Positions 25,473 through 35,123 are shown, counted from the first letter of the stretch. The stretch: 64,000 nt of DNA from Cyclobacteriaceae bacterium (GCA_026129485.1 JAHCHY010000006.1:62001-126000), one strand, 5' to 3'. Notes: generated by a model not told the origin, from the letters alone. Made by a program: numbers and translations.

Positions 25473-26183
25473 ATGAGCGTGATTAAGCATTTGCTGTGGG
25501 CTGGAATCCTTACCCTGATGGCTGGAGCCTGTTTTAAAGCTCCCGAGTTTTCAATAGTACCGCAGATCGAATACCAAAGTATCACCTTTAAGCCCGGTGG
25601 CACCGGGGGGTTTGATTCGCTTATCCTGGTCATATCGTTTAGGGATGGCGATGGCGACCTGGGTCTTTCTGCAGACGAAACCGGTTGTATGAGCGAAGAC
25701 ATCTGCTACAACAGTAAATTCTACTTTGTTAAATCAGATCAGACTTTTGTTACTTACAAAGACAAACGCACCAATCCTAATTTTAGCGATTTACCCGGCT
25801 TCGTTAAACCGTACAATTGCATTAATTGGGAAGTATACCGCGTAAACAATGTTGTTCAGGATACGCTCTACTTCGAACTGAACCCGGATCACTACAATAT
25901 TGAGATAGATTTTTTAGTAAAAAATACAGATGGAACTTTCACCGAGTTTGACTGGACAACTGAATTTGACTACCCCAATTGCGGTTTGACTTATGATGGC
26001 CGCTTCCCGATTCTGTATGAAGACCGATCCGGCTCTCCACTGGAAGGTACTATTCGTTATGGCATGGGCTCCACCGGGTTCAGAATTCTGTTCAGCCTGA
26101 AAACAATTAAGCTTCGGGTCCAGATAAAAGACCGCGCATTGCACAGGAGCAACATTATTGAAACACCTGAGTTTACTTTATAG
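25473..26183 (+). CDS. Lipoprotein of unknown function
   Basis: 236 residues. N-terminal signal ends in LTLMAGAC with Cys20 as likely lipid site (lipobox AGAC is weaker than the usual L-A-G-C). The mature part is beta-rich; residues near 57-64 read RDGDGDLG, an acidic loop that could bind calcium and that recurs in Cytophagales lipoproteins. No enzyme motif is seen. Divergent from the LuxE-like gene and convergent (4-bp gap) with the 2-oxoacid dehydrogenase. Confidence 0.75.
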   Translation: MSVIKHLLWAGILTLMAGACFKAPEFSIVPQIEYQSITFKPGGTGGFDSLILVISFRDGDGDLGLSADETGCMSEDICYNSKFYFVKSDQTFVTYKDKRTNPNFSDLPGFVKPYNCINWEVYRVNNVVQDTLYFELNPDHYNIEIDFLVKNTDGTFTEFDWTTEFDYPNCGLTYDGRFPILYEDRSGSPLEGTIRYGMGSTGFRILFSLKTIKLRVQIKDRALHRSNIIETPEFTL

Positions 26184-26187
26184 CGTA

Positions 26188-28590
26188 TCAATAAAGTTCA
26201 GGAAAGCGATCCGGCTCTGCCTCGTGCATCACAACATACACCGCATCAAACACATCTTCAGCATTCGGTTTTGAAAAATAGTCGCCATCCGAGCCATAAG
26301 CAGGGCGATGCTCTTTGGCCGTTAATGTACGCGGCATAGAATCGAGGTACTGGTAGGCATCCTGCACCTCCAATACCTGCTGCATCATAAAGGCTGTTGC
26401 ACCCCCGGGCACATCTTCGTCAGTAAATAAAACGCGGCTGGTTTTCTGAATGGATTGCAGGATGGTCTTTGTTAAGTCAAAAGGCAATAAGGTTTGCACA
26501 TCAATTACCTCGCATGAAATACCAGCTGCTTCAAGATCGGCAGCGGCTTCCATCACAATACGGCACATCGAACCGTACGTTACCACCGTTATATCAGTTC
26601 CTTCTTTCAGGATTTCAGGTTCGCCAAGCGGCACCGTAAACTCACCGATATTGGCCGGTAATTTTTCTTTAAGACGATACCCATTTAAGCACTCAATAAT
26701 AATGGCCGCATCATCAGCCTGAAGCAGCGTATTGTAAAATCCGGCTGCCTGCGTCATGTTACGGGGCACCAATACATACATGCCGCGTAACGAATGCAAA
26801 ATCATGCCCATAGGCGAACCTGCATGCCACACACCTTCCAGCCGATGGCCGCGGGTTCTAACAATCAAAGGCGCTTTCTGCCCACCCTTGGTTCTGTATT
26901 GCAGACAGGCCAGATCATCAGACAAAGTCTGCAAGGCATACAGCAGGTAGTCTAAATATTGGATTTCAGCAATTGGCCTTAGTCCGCGCAAAGCCGCACC
27001 AATCCCCTGCCCAATAATGGTAGTTTCGCGAATACCAGTATCCGTAACCCGCAACTCACCAAACTTATGTTGAAGCCCGGCAAATCCCTGGTTCACATCG
27101 CCAATCTTACCCACATCTTCTCCAAAGGCCAGAATCTTGGGGTCGCGCTGCAAGGCCTCACGGAAACAAGCCTGCAATACTTCGCGACCATCAATCAAGG
27201 GCGAATTATCATGATAAACCGCATCTATTTTCTGCACATGAAGAGCCGACCATTGCGATTGACTATGCAGGTATGAGCTGAACCGATCAAAGTTTTTCTC
27301 TTCGGAATTTTTTATCCACGCAACCAATTGCGTACGCGCTTCTGATGAATTACCCCGAAGCAATCGTGCTGCCTTACGCGCTGTCTTTACGGAATCCATC
27401 AATAATGGGTTGATGGTTTTACGAAGGTCAAGCAAAAGATCTTCAATAGCAGGCTGCTCCGTAACGGCATCGTTCAGTATCTGCTCAAGCTCTTTCTGAT
27501 CTTTCTGAATATCCTTATTGAAATCTTTCCAGGCTGCCTCCTTGGCTGCACGTGCGGCAGCTTTAGCCTGTTTCTCAATTTCATCTAATTCAGTAGCAGA
27601 GGCAGCGCCATGCTCAATCAGCCATTCACGCAATTTGCGGATACAATCAAACTCTGCTTCCCACGCTAATCTTTCTTTTGACTTATAGCGCTCGTGCGAT
27701 CCCGAAGTAGAATGTCCCAGCGGTTGCGTCATTTCGGTTACATGCACCAATACCGGTACATGCTCTTCACGGCAAATTTTTTCCGCTTTCTCATAGGTAG
27801 CCAGTAATGCCAGGTAATCCCATCCCTTTACTGTTAAGATTTCATATCCTTTCTCCGTTTTGTTCCGCTGAAAGCCTGCGAGAATTTTTGAGATGCTGCC
27901 TTTCGTTGTCTGGTATTCGGCCGGCACGGATATTCCATATTCATCATCCCACACCGAAATCAGCATCGGAACCTGCAGCACACCGGCCGCATTAATCGCT
28001 TCAAAGAAATGTCCTTCTGAAGTAGAAGCATTGCCAATGGTTCCGAAAGCAATCTCATTACCGGCATTGCTCAGTTCGGGGTAAGCAGCAAGTCCCGGGT
28101 TATTGCGAAACAGCTTTGAAGCATAGGCAAGTCCAACCAGCCTGGGCATCTGGCCTGCTGTTGGTGAAATATCGGCACTGCTGTTTTTGGATTGCGCCAG
28201 GTTTTTAAAAGCACCTTGCTCATCAATCATGCGGGTAGCAAAGTGGCCGTTCATCAATCGCCCGGCCGATGCAGGATCAGCTTCTACACTGGTATGCGCA
28301 TACAACTGGGCAAAATATTGTTGCAGGGTAAGCTCGCCAATAGCCAGCATAAATGTCTGATCGCGATAATAACCCGCGCGGTGATCGCCCGCACGGAAAA
28401 TCTTTGCCATCGCAACCTGGGCCATCTCCTTGCCATCGCCAAAAATGCCGAATTTGGCTTTGCCCATGAACACTTCCTTACGCCCGAGCAAGCTCGCTTC
28501 ACGACTTTCACAGGCAAGACGATAATCCGAAAGAATAGCTGCTACTTTCTTTTCTGATAACCCGTTAACCAAAGTTTTTGTTTGCGCCAC
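26188..28590 (-). CDS. Branched-chain 2-oxoacid dehydrogenase E1, alpha and beta fused
   Basis: 800 residues. The N-terminal half (about 1-360) is the E1 alpha domain with the thiamine-diphosphate region GTIGNASTSEGHFFEAIN and a phosphorylation-loop-like HSTSGSHERYKSKE; the C-terminal half (about 470-800) is E1 beta with FGEDVGKIGDVNQGF and TDEDVPGGATAF. It decarboxylates 2-oxoisovalerate and related acids and feeds acyl groups to a lipoyl E2, giving the branched-chain acyl-CoA starters used for iso-fatty acids typical of Bacteroidota. E2 and E3 genes are not in the window. Fusion of the two subunits is common in this phylum. Confidence 0.9.
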   Translation of the reverse strand: MAQTKTLVNGLSEKKVAAILSDYRLACESREASLLGRKEVFMGKAKFGIFGDGKEMAQVAMAKIFRAGDHRAGYYRDQTFMLAIGELTLQQYFAQLYAHTSVEADPASAGRLMNGHFATRMIDEQGAFKNLAQSKNSSADISPTAGQMPRLVGLAYASKLFRNNPGLAAYPELSNAGNEIAFGTIGNASTSEGHFFEAINAAGVLQVPMLISVWDDEYGISVPAEYQTTKGSISKILAGFQRNKTEKGYEILTVKGWDYLALLATYEKAEKICREEHVPVLVHVTEMTQPLGHSTSGSHERYKSKERLAWEAEFDCIRKLREWLIEHGAASATELDEIEKQAKAAARAAKEAAWKDFNKDIQKDQKELEQILNDAVTEQPAIEDLLLDLRKTINPLLMDSVKTARKAARLLRGNSSEARTQLVAWIKNSEEKNFDRFSSYLHSQSQWSALHVQKIDAVYHDNSPLIDGREVLQACFREALQRDPKILAFGEDVGKIGDVNQGFAGLQHKFGELRVTDTGIRETTIIGQGIGAALRGLRPIAEIQYLDYLLYALQTLSDDLACLQYRTKGGQKAPLIVRTRGHRLEGVWHAGSPMGMILHSLRGMYVLVPRNMTQAAGFYNTLLQADDAAIIIECLNGYRLKEKLPANIGEFTVPLGEPEILKEGTDITVVTYGSMCRIVMEAAADLEAAGISCEVIDVQTLLPFDLTKTILQSIQKTSRVLFTDEDVPGGATAFMMQQVLEVQDAYQYLDSMPRTLTAKEHRPAYGSDGDYFSKPNAEDVFDAVYVVMHEAEPDRFPELY

Positions 28591-28914
28591 CTCAGAATTC
28601 CAGTTTGGTTATGGGTAAAAATAGGGAAAAACAAAGGAGGTGTCAAAAGTGAAATTTCAGACAATAGAAAATCACGCTATTTTTTATGTTCACCAAAGAA
28701 TGTCATCCAATCTCTGATCGGTACTTGCGGATAATTTGCTGTACGTTCAAAAAAAAATACTAACAGGCTGATTCCATTCCCTTGTGCAACGAACCGTAAA
28801 AAGCGTAAGGCGAATTATTCTTCATGGCATTTTGCAATCGTATCCGAATGTTATCTTTGCATTACAAAATTATTATAGCCACCACATTTTCAGAAATACT
28901 AAAACTATCCCATT
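28591..28914. other. 324-bp intergenic region between the E1 gene and ald
   Basis: Divergent promoter region. It carries the ald promoter at 28831-28859 (separate entry). On the minus strand TAATTTTG (28872-28865) also fits the -7 consensus, but it is 275 bp from the E1 start. No ORF, RNA or repeat of note was recognised in 28600-28830. Confidence 0.5.
28831..28859 (+). promoter_or_regulatory. Bacteroidota-type promoter for ald
   Basis: TTTG (28831-28834), 17 nt, TATCTTTG (28852-28859): both boxes exact. A start near 28865 gives a leader of about 50 nt before the ATG at 28915. Confidence 0.6.
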
Positions 28915-30027
28915 ATGATTATTGGCGTACCGAAAGAAATTAAAAACAATGAAAACCGGGTAGCCGTAACACCTGCCGGTACCCAGGAATTTATCCGGAA
29001 AGGTCATACCGTATATGTTCAGACCAAAGCCGGAGAAGGCAGCGGGTTTTCTGACGAGGAATACAAAGGTGCTGGCGCTAAAATTCTGACCACTGCCAAA
29101 GAAGTATTTGATATTGCCGAAATGATCGTGAAGGTAAAAGAACCCATTGAGCAGGAATACGGGTTGATTCGCCAGGATCAGCTGGTGTTTACCTATTTCC
29201 ATTTTGCATCGCACGAACCGCTGGCGCATGCCATGATAAAAACCGGGGCGGTGTGCCTGGCGTATGAAACTGTTGAGCGCAACGACAGGAGTTTACCGCT
29301 GCTGGTGCCCATGTCGGAAGTTGCCGGTCGTATGGCCATACAGGAAGGCGCCAAATACTTAGAGAAACCATTGAAAGGCCGTGGAATATTGCTGGGCGGT
29401 GTACCCGGAGTAATGCCAGCCAAAGTGTTGATCCTGGGAGGCGGTGTGGTAGGAACAAATGCAGCCAAAATTGCTGCCGGCATGGGAGCCGATGTAATTA
29501 TAACCGATGTAAACCTGAATCGCCTGCGGTACTTAGACGATGTTATGCCCAAAAATGTACACACTATGGCATCCAACGATTATGTGCTGCGTGAATTGGT
29601 GAAAACATCTGACCTGATTGTAGGCGGTGTATTGATTCCGGGAGCCAAAGCCCCGAAGCTCATCACACGCGATATGCTGAAGACCATGCGCCCGGGTACT
29701 GTGCTGGTGGATGTAGCTGTAGATCAGGGCGGGTGTATCGAAACCTGCAAACCCACCACACATGAAGATCCGACTTATATTATTGACGACATTGTGCATT
29801 ACTGCGTAGCCAACATGCCGGGTGCGGTGCCGTATACCTCCACGCTGGCGTTAACCAATGCCACACTGCCTTATGCGTTGAAGCTGGCTAATCATGGCTG
29901 GAAGAAAGCCTGCCGGGAGAATGAAGATTTATTGAAAGGTCTTAATGTAGTACAAGGCAAAGTTGTTTACAAAGCCGTTGCCGATGCTTTTAACCTGCCG
30001 TACACAAACGTGCAGGAAGTATTGTAA
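28915..30027 (+). CDS. ald: Alanine dehydrogenase
   Basis: 370 residues, the family length. NAD-dependent reversible deamination of L-alanine to pyruvate. The N-terminal [22 protein letters not shown] with substrate-binding Arg and Lys, the HEPLAHAM segment, the Rossmann glycine motif [19 protein letters not shown] (about 175-193) and the conserved [12 protein letters not shown] and [13 protein letters not shown] blocks are all present. Own promoter 55-85 bp upstream. It converges on the HsdR-N gene with a 2-bp gap. It probably balances alanine, pyruvate and ammonia. Confidence 0.97.
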   Translation: MIIGVPKEIKNNENRVAVTPAGTQEFIRKGHTVYVQTKAGEGSGFSDEEYKGAGAKILTTAKEVFDIAEMIVKVKEPIEQEYGLIRQDQLVFTYFHFASHEPLAHAMIKTGAVCLAYETVERNDRSLPLLVPMSEVAGRMAIQEGAKYLEKPLKGRGILLGGVPGVMPAKVLILGGGVVGTNAAKIAAGMGADVIITDVNLNRLRYLDDVMPKNVHTMASNDYVLRELVKTSDLIVGGVLIPGAKAPKLITRDMLKTMRPGTVLVDVAVDQGGCIETCKPTTHEDPTYIIDDIVHYCVANMPGAVPYTSTLALTNATLPYALKLANHGWKKACRENEDLLKGLNVVQGKVVYKAVADAFNLPYTNVQEVL

Positions 30028-30029
30028 TA

Positions 30030-30476
30030 TCAGGCAAACAGCGGAAAGGTTTCGAGAAACTTAACTTCGGAATCAGCCTGCGTTAACGCTTCAAAACAGT
30101 AATGGGCCATTCCGTTGGTAACCGCTATGTAGCGCGCCCCAACGGTCATGTTGTATACGGCTACCTGGTTAAATGCTTTTTGTGTCAGCTTTATTTCAGG
30201 CGCTTTACATTCAACCAGCATCCAGGGTTTACCTGTGCGATTGTAAATGATAATATCGGAGCGCTTCTGAAGCCGGTTATAGGTAAGGCTGCGCTCTACT
30301 TTAAAAAGCGATTTGGGATACTCCAGCTCATTAACCAGGTAATGGACAAAATGCTGGCGTACCCACTCTTCAGGAGTAAGCACCACATACTTTTTGCGAA
30401 TGATATCAAAAATCCAAACTTTTCCCTGTTCTTTGCGCAAAGCGATATTAAATTCGGGAAGGTTTAATTTGTACAT
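30030..30476 (-). CDS. HsdR N-terminal-domain protein, PD-(D/E)xK nuclease fold
   Basis: 148 residues of a stand-alone type I restriction HsdR N-terminal domain. The nuclease core is visible: Asp74 in RSDIIIYN and Glu89-Cys-Lys91 in LVECKAP, then a Gln-containing helix (FNQVAVYN). In complete type I systems this domain cuts DNA after translocation, but there is no helicase domain, HsdM or HsdS here. Orphan forms are widespread in Bacteroidota, and their role is not established. Divergent from amn by 62 bp. Confidence 0.82.
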   Translation of the reverse strand: MYKLNLPEFNIALRKEQGKVWIFDIIRKKYVVLTPEEWVRQHFVHYLVNELEYPKSLFKVERSLTYNRLQKRSDIIIYNRTGKPWMLVECKAPEIKLTQKAFNQVAVYNMTVGARYIAVTNGMAHYCFEALTQADSEVKFLETFPLFA

Positions 30477-30538
30477 GCGCTAAAATTAACCTTTGCGATT
30501 CACATTGTCATAAACACTATTCATAACCTACTATTCGT

Positions 30539-31309
30539 ATGAAATCGAAACAGGAAATTGTTGAAAACTGGCTGCCCCGTTATACGGGTGTAAAGCTGGA
30601 AGACTTTGGCCGGTATATCCTGCTCACTAACTTCGACAATTATGTAAAGAAGTTTGCCGAGTGGAATAATGTGGAAGTAGTTGGAATGGATCGCGCCATG
30701 CGCAGTGCAACTGCCGGGGGCATTACCATTATTAATTTTGGCATGGGAAGCCCCAATGCTGCAACTATTATGGACTGCCTTACGGCCATTGTGCCGGAAG
30801 CCTGCCTGTTCCTGGGTAAATGTGGCGGACTAAAAAAGAAAAATGATATCGGTGATTTCATCCTTCCCATTGCAGCCATACGGGGTGAAGGAACTTCCAA
30901 TGATTATTTCCCGGCAGAAGTACCGGCTTTACCAGCCTTCGCCTTACAGAAAGCTATTTCCACTACCATACGCGATAATAACCAGGATTACTGGACCGGT
31001 ACTGTTTATACCACTAACCGGAGGGTGTGGGAATGGGATGAACACTTTAAGGAGTACCTGAGAAAGATACGCGCCATGGCGATTGATATGGAAACCGCTA
31101 CTATTTTCTCAACCGGCTTTTACAATGAAATTCCAACAGGCGCCTTGTTGCTTGTTTCCGATCAACCTATGATCGTGGATGGCGTAAAAACGGAAGCCAG
31201 CGACAAAGCTGTTACCACAAGCTATGTTGACCTTCATTTGAAAATCGGAATTGAATCCTTAAAGCAACTGATCAATAACGGTATGACGGTGAAGCACCTG
31301 CGTTATTAA
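30539..31309 (+). CDS. amn: AMP nucleosidase
   Basis: 256 residues, the short form without the regulatory N-terminal domain of the E. coli enzyme. Splits AMP into adenine and ribose 5-phosphate, helping control adenylate pools. Phosphorylase-fold signatures are GMGSPNAATIMDCL, FLGKCGGLKKKNDIGDFILP and AIDMETATIFSTGF. Its end overlaps the convergent UMF1 transporter by 4 bp. Confidence 0.92.
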   Translation: MKSKQEIVENWLPRYTGVKLEDFGRYILLTNFDNYVKKFAEWNNVEVVGMDRAMRSATAGGITIINFGMGSPNAATIMDCLTAIVPEACLFLGKCGGLKKKNDIGDFILPIAAIRGEGTSNDYFPAEVPALPAFALQKAISTTIRDNNQDYWTGTVYTTNRRVWEWDEHFKEYLRKIRAMAIDMETATIFSTGFYNEIPTGALLLVSDQPMIVDGVKTEASDKAVTTSYVDLHLKIGIESLKQLINNGMTVKHLRY

Positions 31310-32616
31310 GCTATACGCGAATGCCTCCGGGCAACAAGCAGGGCAAGAAAGCCCATTACAAAAAATGTAATGAGCGCCAATACCGAATTCTTCATTCCGA
31401 AAGCCTCATCGATATAGCCGAAGCTGAAGATGCCGATTACGATGGCAATTTTTTCGGTTACATCGTAAAAGCTAAAGAACGATGCCGTGTCTTTTGTTTC
31501 GGGCATCAGCTTGCTGTATGTGCTACGGCTCAGCGATTGTATGCCACCCATCACCAAACCCACGGCTATCGCCAACCCGTAAAAATGAAATTCCACATCG
31601 ACACTTCCTTCTTTCAGGTTGGCAACTTCATAGGCTGCGATACAGACTAAAATCCAGAACAACACCACTCCCATTAGCACCTGCAGGTTACCTGACTTTC
31701 CGGACAGGTATGACATTAACATCGCTCCCGGAATAGCCACCAGCTGAATTAATACAACGGTAATAATAAGCTTATCGGCAGGGAGCCCCAGCACCTGGCT
31801 GCCGAATAAAGTAGCCGCTAACATTACGGTTTGCACACCCATGCTGTAAAAGAAAAATGCCAGTAAAAACCATTTCAGGAGCTTAAGCTTTTTTACCTGG
31901 TTCCACACCTTATTCAGCTCCACAAACCCGGCCCGGAATACTTCACCCAGCGATTTCTGCTGAGGTGTTTTACTATCCGGTAAACGGGCGAACGTAATTT
32001 GCGAAAAACCAATCCACCACAAGCCAACCAGCAGGAATGTATACCGCGGGCCAGACGTATCATCGCCCTTAGCGCTGAAATAAAGCACAAGCCCAAACCC
32101 GGCTAATTGCAGCAAGACGCTGCCGGCATACCCCATTGAATAGCCTCGTGCGCTTATCCAGTCACGATCTTCAGGTGAGGCGATTTCAGGCAGGTAAGAA
32201 TTATAGAATACGAGGCTCCCGATGTATCCCACGGCAGCCAGGATAAAGCAAATTACACCCCAGCCTACGTTAGGCTCGGAGCCTTTAAACCAGAATAAAC
32301 CCATACAGGCCAGGCCGCCCATATAGGTAAAAAACTGCATGAACTTCTTTTTGTTACCGCGCGAATCGGCAATGGAGGACAAAACGGGCAATGCAAGGGC
32401 TATGATAAAATATGCAAATGCCAAAGAATAATCGTAGAGCGCAGTATTCTTAAAGGTGCGCCCCAGCAGGGGCACGTTGCTTTCGCCATAGGCTGCTTTG
32501 GTGATGCCGGCAAAATAGATGGGAAAAAAAGTTGTGGTTATAACCAGGTTATAAACCGAGTTAGCCCAGTCGTACATACACCAGGCATTAATAACTTTTG
32601 TATTGCGATATCCCAC
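31306..32616 (-). CDS. MFS transporter, UMF1 family
   Basis: 436 residues with about twelve hydrophobic helices. The start region WCMYDWANSVYNLVITTTFFPIYF is the typical opening of UMF1 (Atg22-like) major facilitator proteins. In yeast, Atg22 exports amino acids from the vacuole; bacterial substrates are not known. A conserved RSTYSKLMPE segment after the ninth or tenth helix is also seen. It follows the exbB-exbD terminator, so has its own promoter, which I could not pick out. Confidence 0.87.
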   Translation of the reverse strand: MGYRNTKVINAWCMYDWANSVYNLVITTTFFPIYFAGITKAAYGESNVPLLGRTFKNTALYDYSLAFAYFIIALALPVLSSIADSRGNKKKFMQFFTYMGGLACMGLFWFKGSEPNVGWGVICFILAAVGYIGSLVFYNSYLPEIASPEDRDWISARGYSMGYAGSVLLQLAGFGLVLYFSAKGDDTSGPRYTFLLVGLWWIGFSQITFARLPDSKTPQQKSLGEVFRAGFVELNKVWNQVKKLKLLKWFLLAFFFYSMGVQTVMLAATLFGSQVLGLPADKLIITVVLIQLVAIPGAMLMSYLSGKSGNLQVLMGVVLFWILVCIAAYEVANLKEGSVDVEFHFYGLAIAVGLVMGGIQSLSRSTYSKLMPETKDTASFFSFYDVTEKIAIVIGIFSFGYIDEAFGMKNSVLALITFFVMGFLALLVARRHSRIA

Positions 32617-32631
32617 AGGGTTCGACTATAA

Positions 32632-32663
32632 AAAAATAGCCCTCCTTACGGAAGGCTATTTTA
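32632..32663 (-). terminator. Intrinsic terminator of the exbB-exbD operon
   Basis: AAATAGCC (32634-32641) pairs with GGCTATTT (32654-32661), extended inside by TCC/GGA; on the minus strand a run of seven T follows. It lies between the last exbD stop (32681) and the UMF1 start (32616). Confidence 0.8.
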
Positions 32664-32680
32664 AAGATAAACTCATTTAA

Positions 32681-33148
32681 TCAATTATCATCTTTAGGGT
32701 TCTCCAAGGTAGTGTAGAGCAGCTTCCTTGCATTTGCTTTACGCAACTCAAGCTCCACATCCGCTATTAAGCCACGCTTGGCTTCTTCGTCTACCTTGAG
32801 CGCTACGGTTAGCTGGTCGCGCTCAATCTCATCTAACTTTGCCTTCTGCTCGTTAACCCACCTGACAATATCTTTGGTATCAATAAACACATCGTCAGCC
32901 TGGATTTTAGGCTCCTTGCCGTATAGCTGGGGTTTTGTAGGCTCGCCCACATATAAGTTGGCAACCAGACTTTTACGCATCAGCTTTCTTAGCTGAGTAG
33001 CTTTGGGGATCTGCTGCTTCACTTCAATGGAAGTTTCCCGAAGTTCTGTTGTAACCATGAAAAAGAACAACAACATGAACACTACATCAGGCATTGACGA
33101 AGTAGGAATCTCCTGCTTAACCTCTGTCTTTTTCTTAAACTTTGACAT
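32681..33148 (-). CDS. ExbD/TolR-family biopolymer transport protein (second)
   Basis: 155 residues. One TM helix near residues 20-40 (VVFMLLFFFMVTTELRE) carries the proton-coupling Asp of SMPDVVFM in the usual place; the rest is a periplasmic domain. ExbD pairs with ExbB as a proton-driven motor for outer-membrane processes. It follows the other exbD by 15 bp. Two different exbD genes in one operon are normal in Bacteroidota and may form mixed dimers. Confidence 0.9.
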   Translation of the reverse strand: MSKFKKKTEVKQEIPTSSMPDVVFMLLFFFMVTTELRETSIEVKQQIPKATQLRKLMRKSLVANLYVGEPTKPQLYGKEPKIQADDVFIDTKDIVRWVNEQKAKLDEIERDQLTVALKVDEEAKRGLIADVELELRKANARKLLYTTLENPKDDN

Positions 33149-33163
33149 AATTAATTCTTTGGT

Positions 33164-33724
33164 TTAATTACCACCAACTTTTGTAGGATCCGCAATTGAG
33201 ATATTAAGGGGAATTCCGGCCCTGCCTTTCTCATATATCGCCCTGTTATCCGGAATACTTAGATCAGAAGCCGCTTCTCTGAATTTTTCGTTGGTTACTC
33301 CCGCCTGTTCGGCATAGATGTCATAGTAAGCGCCTTGAATAATATCCAGTAACTGAATAAACCGTTTATGGCTGGTTCCTCTATCCGTTTTGAACGAAAC
33401 AATGGCTTTTTCAGGGTTATCCGAACTTGAAGGATCCCTGCCATTATTCAGCACAAAAGCTTTAATCTCATCTTTCAGGGTACTAATATCTTCCCGTGGC
33501 TCTCCTTCAATCAGCAATGCATCCGAAGAGTTGATCTGGATCTTGAACATATTCCTTTCCTGGATTTTTATATCCTCCGGTGGAGTTGCCTCTGGCGGAG
33601 GTGGAAGGGCAATGCTGAGACCCCTGTTATTGGGCATGGTAGTAGTAACCAGAAAGAACGTTAACAGCAGGAAAGCGATATCCGCCATCGATGCGTTTGG
33701 TATTTCTGGTGTAGCTCGTGCCAT
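33164..33724 (-). CDS. ExbD/TolR-family biopolymer transport protein (first)
   Basis: 186 residues with the ExbD N-terminus: MARATPEIPNASMADIAFLLLTFFLVTTTM, where the Asp in SMADIAF is the expected proton site, then one TM helix and a longer periplasmic domain (about 35-186) than the second copy. The proline-rich stretch PPPPEATPPED after the helix could be an extended linker through the peptidoglycan. Its ATG directly abuts the stop of the 107-residue membrane protein. Confidence 0.9.
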   Translation of the reverse strand: MARATPEIPNASMADIAFLLLTFFLVTTTMPNNRGLSIALPPPPEATPPEDIKIQERNMFKIQINSSDALLIEGEPREDISTLKDEIKAFVLNNGRDPSSSDNPEKAIVSFKTDRGTSHKRFIQLLDIIQGAYYDIYAEQAGVTNEKFREAASDLSIPDNRAIYEKGRAGIPLNISIADPTKVGGN

Positions 33725-34048
33725 TTACTTTAAAGCTTTATTAATTTCTGAGAATATGATTCCAACGATAGCAACCAGCAGGACTATGTAAAATAGTATT
33801 AATCCCGCTCCGATCAGCTTTACACTTGAGCCTGTCTGACCAAGAGATGCTGCTCGTAATGATACTTCAGAATCGGCAAGCGCATAAGCCACAAAGAATA
33901 ATACTACCAGTCCGCCCAGCGCTATAAGTGACTTGAACAAGTTACCAGGCGATTTCGCCACATTTATAGCAGGCAATGCGATTGCCGCAATCAGCGCAAT
34001 GCCAAAAAAGACATACGCTATATACAATCCAATGTCAACACCATTCAT
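33725..34048 (-). CDS. Small membrane protein of the exbB-exbD operon
   Basis: 107 residues with three TM segments (about 6-28, 37-58, 79-100) and very short loops. No named family was recognised with certainty. It sits between exbB (5 bp upstream) and exbD (directly abutting), and similar small proteins occur at the same place in other Bacteroidota. It is most likely an accessory subunit of the motor complex. Confidence 0.75.
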   Translation of the reverse strand: MNGVDIGLYIAYVFFGIALIAAIALPAINVAKSPGNLFKSLIALGGLVVLFFVAYALADSEVSLRAASLGQTGSSVKLIGAGLILFYIVLLVAIVGIIFSEINKALK

Positions 34049-34053
34049 AACTA

Positions 34054-34782
34054 TTATTTAGATAGCTTGTGCTTAACCAGAATATCAACCAGCGTGATTG
34101 AAGCATCTTCCATGCCGTTTACAAGGCTATCGATCTTAGATACCAAGTAATTGTAGAATACCTGCAGGATCATACCTACAATAAGACCACCTACCGTTGT
34201 AATCAAGGCCACCTTCATACCACCGGCCACAACCTGCGGAGAGATATCACCGGCTGCTTCAATCGCATCGAACGCCTGCACCATCCCGATTACAGTACCG
34301 AAGAATCCAAGCATTGGACCAAGTGAAATGAACAATGAAATCCAGATAAGTCCGCGTTCCAGACGGGCCATTTCAACGCCACCGTAAGAAACGATCGACT
34401 TTTCAACCATATCGATTCCTTCAGAAGAACGCATCAGACCTTGCGTGAAGATAGAAGCAACAGGACCTTTTGTATTTTTGGTTACATCTTTAGCCGCCTC
34501 GATTCCTCCTTTTGCAAGAGCGTCTTCAATTTTGCTTAAAAGTTTTTTAGTATTTGTTGTGGCAAGGTTAAGGGTGATGATCCTTTCAATGGCAACTGCA
34601 AGACCCAGAATCAAACAGATCAGGATTGGCCACATAAACTCAACGCCTCCTTGTATGAACTTGTCCTTTATTGCCTGGTGAAATGATTCTTCTGCAGGCC
34701 CAGATGCGTCCTGAGCAATTGCCTGGGCGGCACTAAAGGTCATTACCCCCAGAAAAGCGATAATCGATAATAGTTTTTTCAT
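34054..34782 (-). CDS. exbB: MotA/TolQ/ExbB proton channel protein
   Basis: 242 residues. An N-terminal signal-like segment (MKKLLSIIAFLGVMTFSAAQAIAQ-like) is followed by the ExbB core: TM near 50-70 (FMWPILICLILGLAVAIERI), a cytoplasmic stretch, then two TM helices near 145-215 (SLFISLGPMLGFFGTVIGMVQAF and ALITTVGGLIVGMILQVFYNYL) with the conserved GTV-GM and TTV-G-IVG patterns. It forms the ion channel of the ExbB/ExbD motor. It heads a four-gene operon with an exact promoter just upstream and a terminator at the end. Confidence 0.93.
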   Translation of the reverse strand: MKKLLSIIAFLGVMTFSAAQAIAQDASGPAEESFHQAIKDKFIQGGVEFMWPILICLILGLAVAIERIITLNLATTNTKKLLSKIEDALAKGGIEAAKDVTKNTKGPVASIFTQGLMRSSEGIDMVEKSIVSYGGVEMARLERGLIWISLFISLGPMLGFFGTVIGMVQAFDAIEAAGDISPQVVAGGMKVALITTVGGLIVGMILQVFYNYLVSKIDSLVNGMEDASITLVDILVKHKLSK

Positions 34783-34814
34783 GGTTTAAGGTTTAGATAA
34801 AAACTTGAAGTGGC

Positions 34815-34843
34815 CAAATTTAAAGGTTTTGCTTAATCCCAAA
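34815..34843 (-). promoter_or_regulatory. Bacteroidota-type promoter of the exbB operon
   Basis: Minus strand TTTG (34843-34840), 17 nt, TAAATTTG (34822-34815): exact in both boxes. The predicted start gives a leader of about 25 nt before the ATG at 34782. Confidence 0.65.
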
Positions 34844-35036
34844 CAAGATTTTAAAAAAAAAACTGGAATTCTGTTCTGCCCGATTTTGCTTTCTGCCATA
34901 GAATTCAAAATACGTCCGTTAGTCACGCAAAATTTGATTTTGTTCAGTTCTTTTCAGGATGGTTCCGGCACGAAAAAAATGAAAACCGGGCGCTCTTTGA
35001 AAGGGTCGGATTAAATCTTTTCTTTGTGGCCTTTTT

Positions 35037-35123
35037 GGAGAGGTGTCCGAGTGGTTGAAGGAGCACGCCTGGAAAGTGTGTATGCCTGAAAGGGTATCGC
35101 GGGTTCGAATCCCGCCCTCTCCG
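35037..35123 (+). tRNA. tRNA-Ser, anticodon GGA
   Basis: 87-nt class II tRNA. Acceptor arms GGAGAGG (35037-35043) and CCTCTCC (35116-35122) pair fully; anticodon stem CACGC/GTGTG holds the loop with GGA at 35071-35073; a long variable arm and the T loop GGTTCGAAT follow. Discriminator G at 35123. The 3' CCA is not encoded. It reads UCC and UCU codons. Confidence 0.97.

Noticed and set aside
30030..30476. Type I restriction-modification locus
   Set aside because: Only the HsdR-N domain is present; no HsdM, HsdS or helicase is seen nearby.
30490..30500. TAACCTTTG as the amn promoter -7 box
   Set aside because: The spacing between TA and TTTG is three bases, not two, and no -33 box was found at a proper distance.
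35037..35123. tRNA-Ser as an integration site for a genomic island
   Set aside because: No integrase, direct repeat of the tRNA end or shift in gene content is visible on either side.
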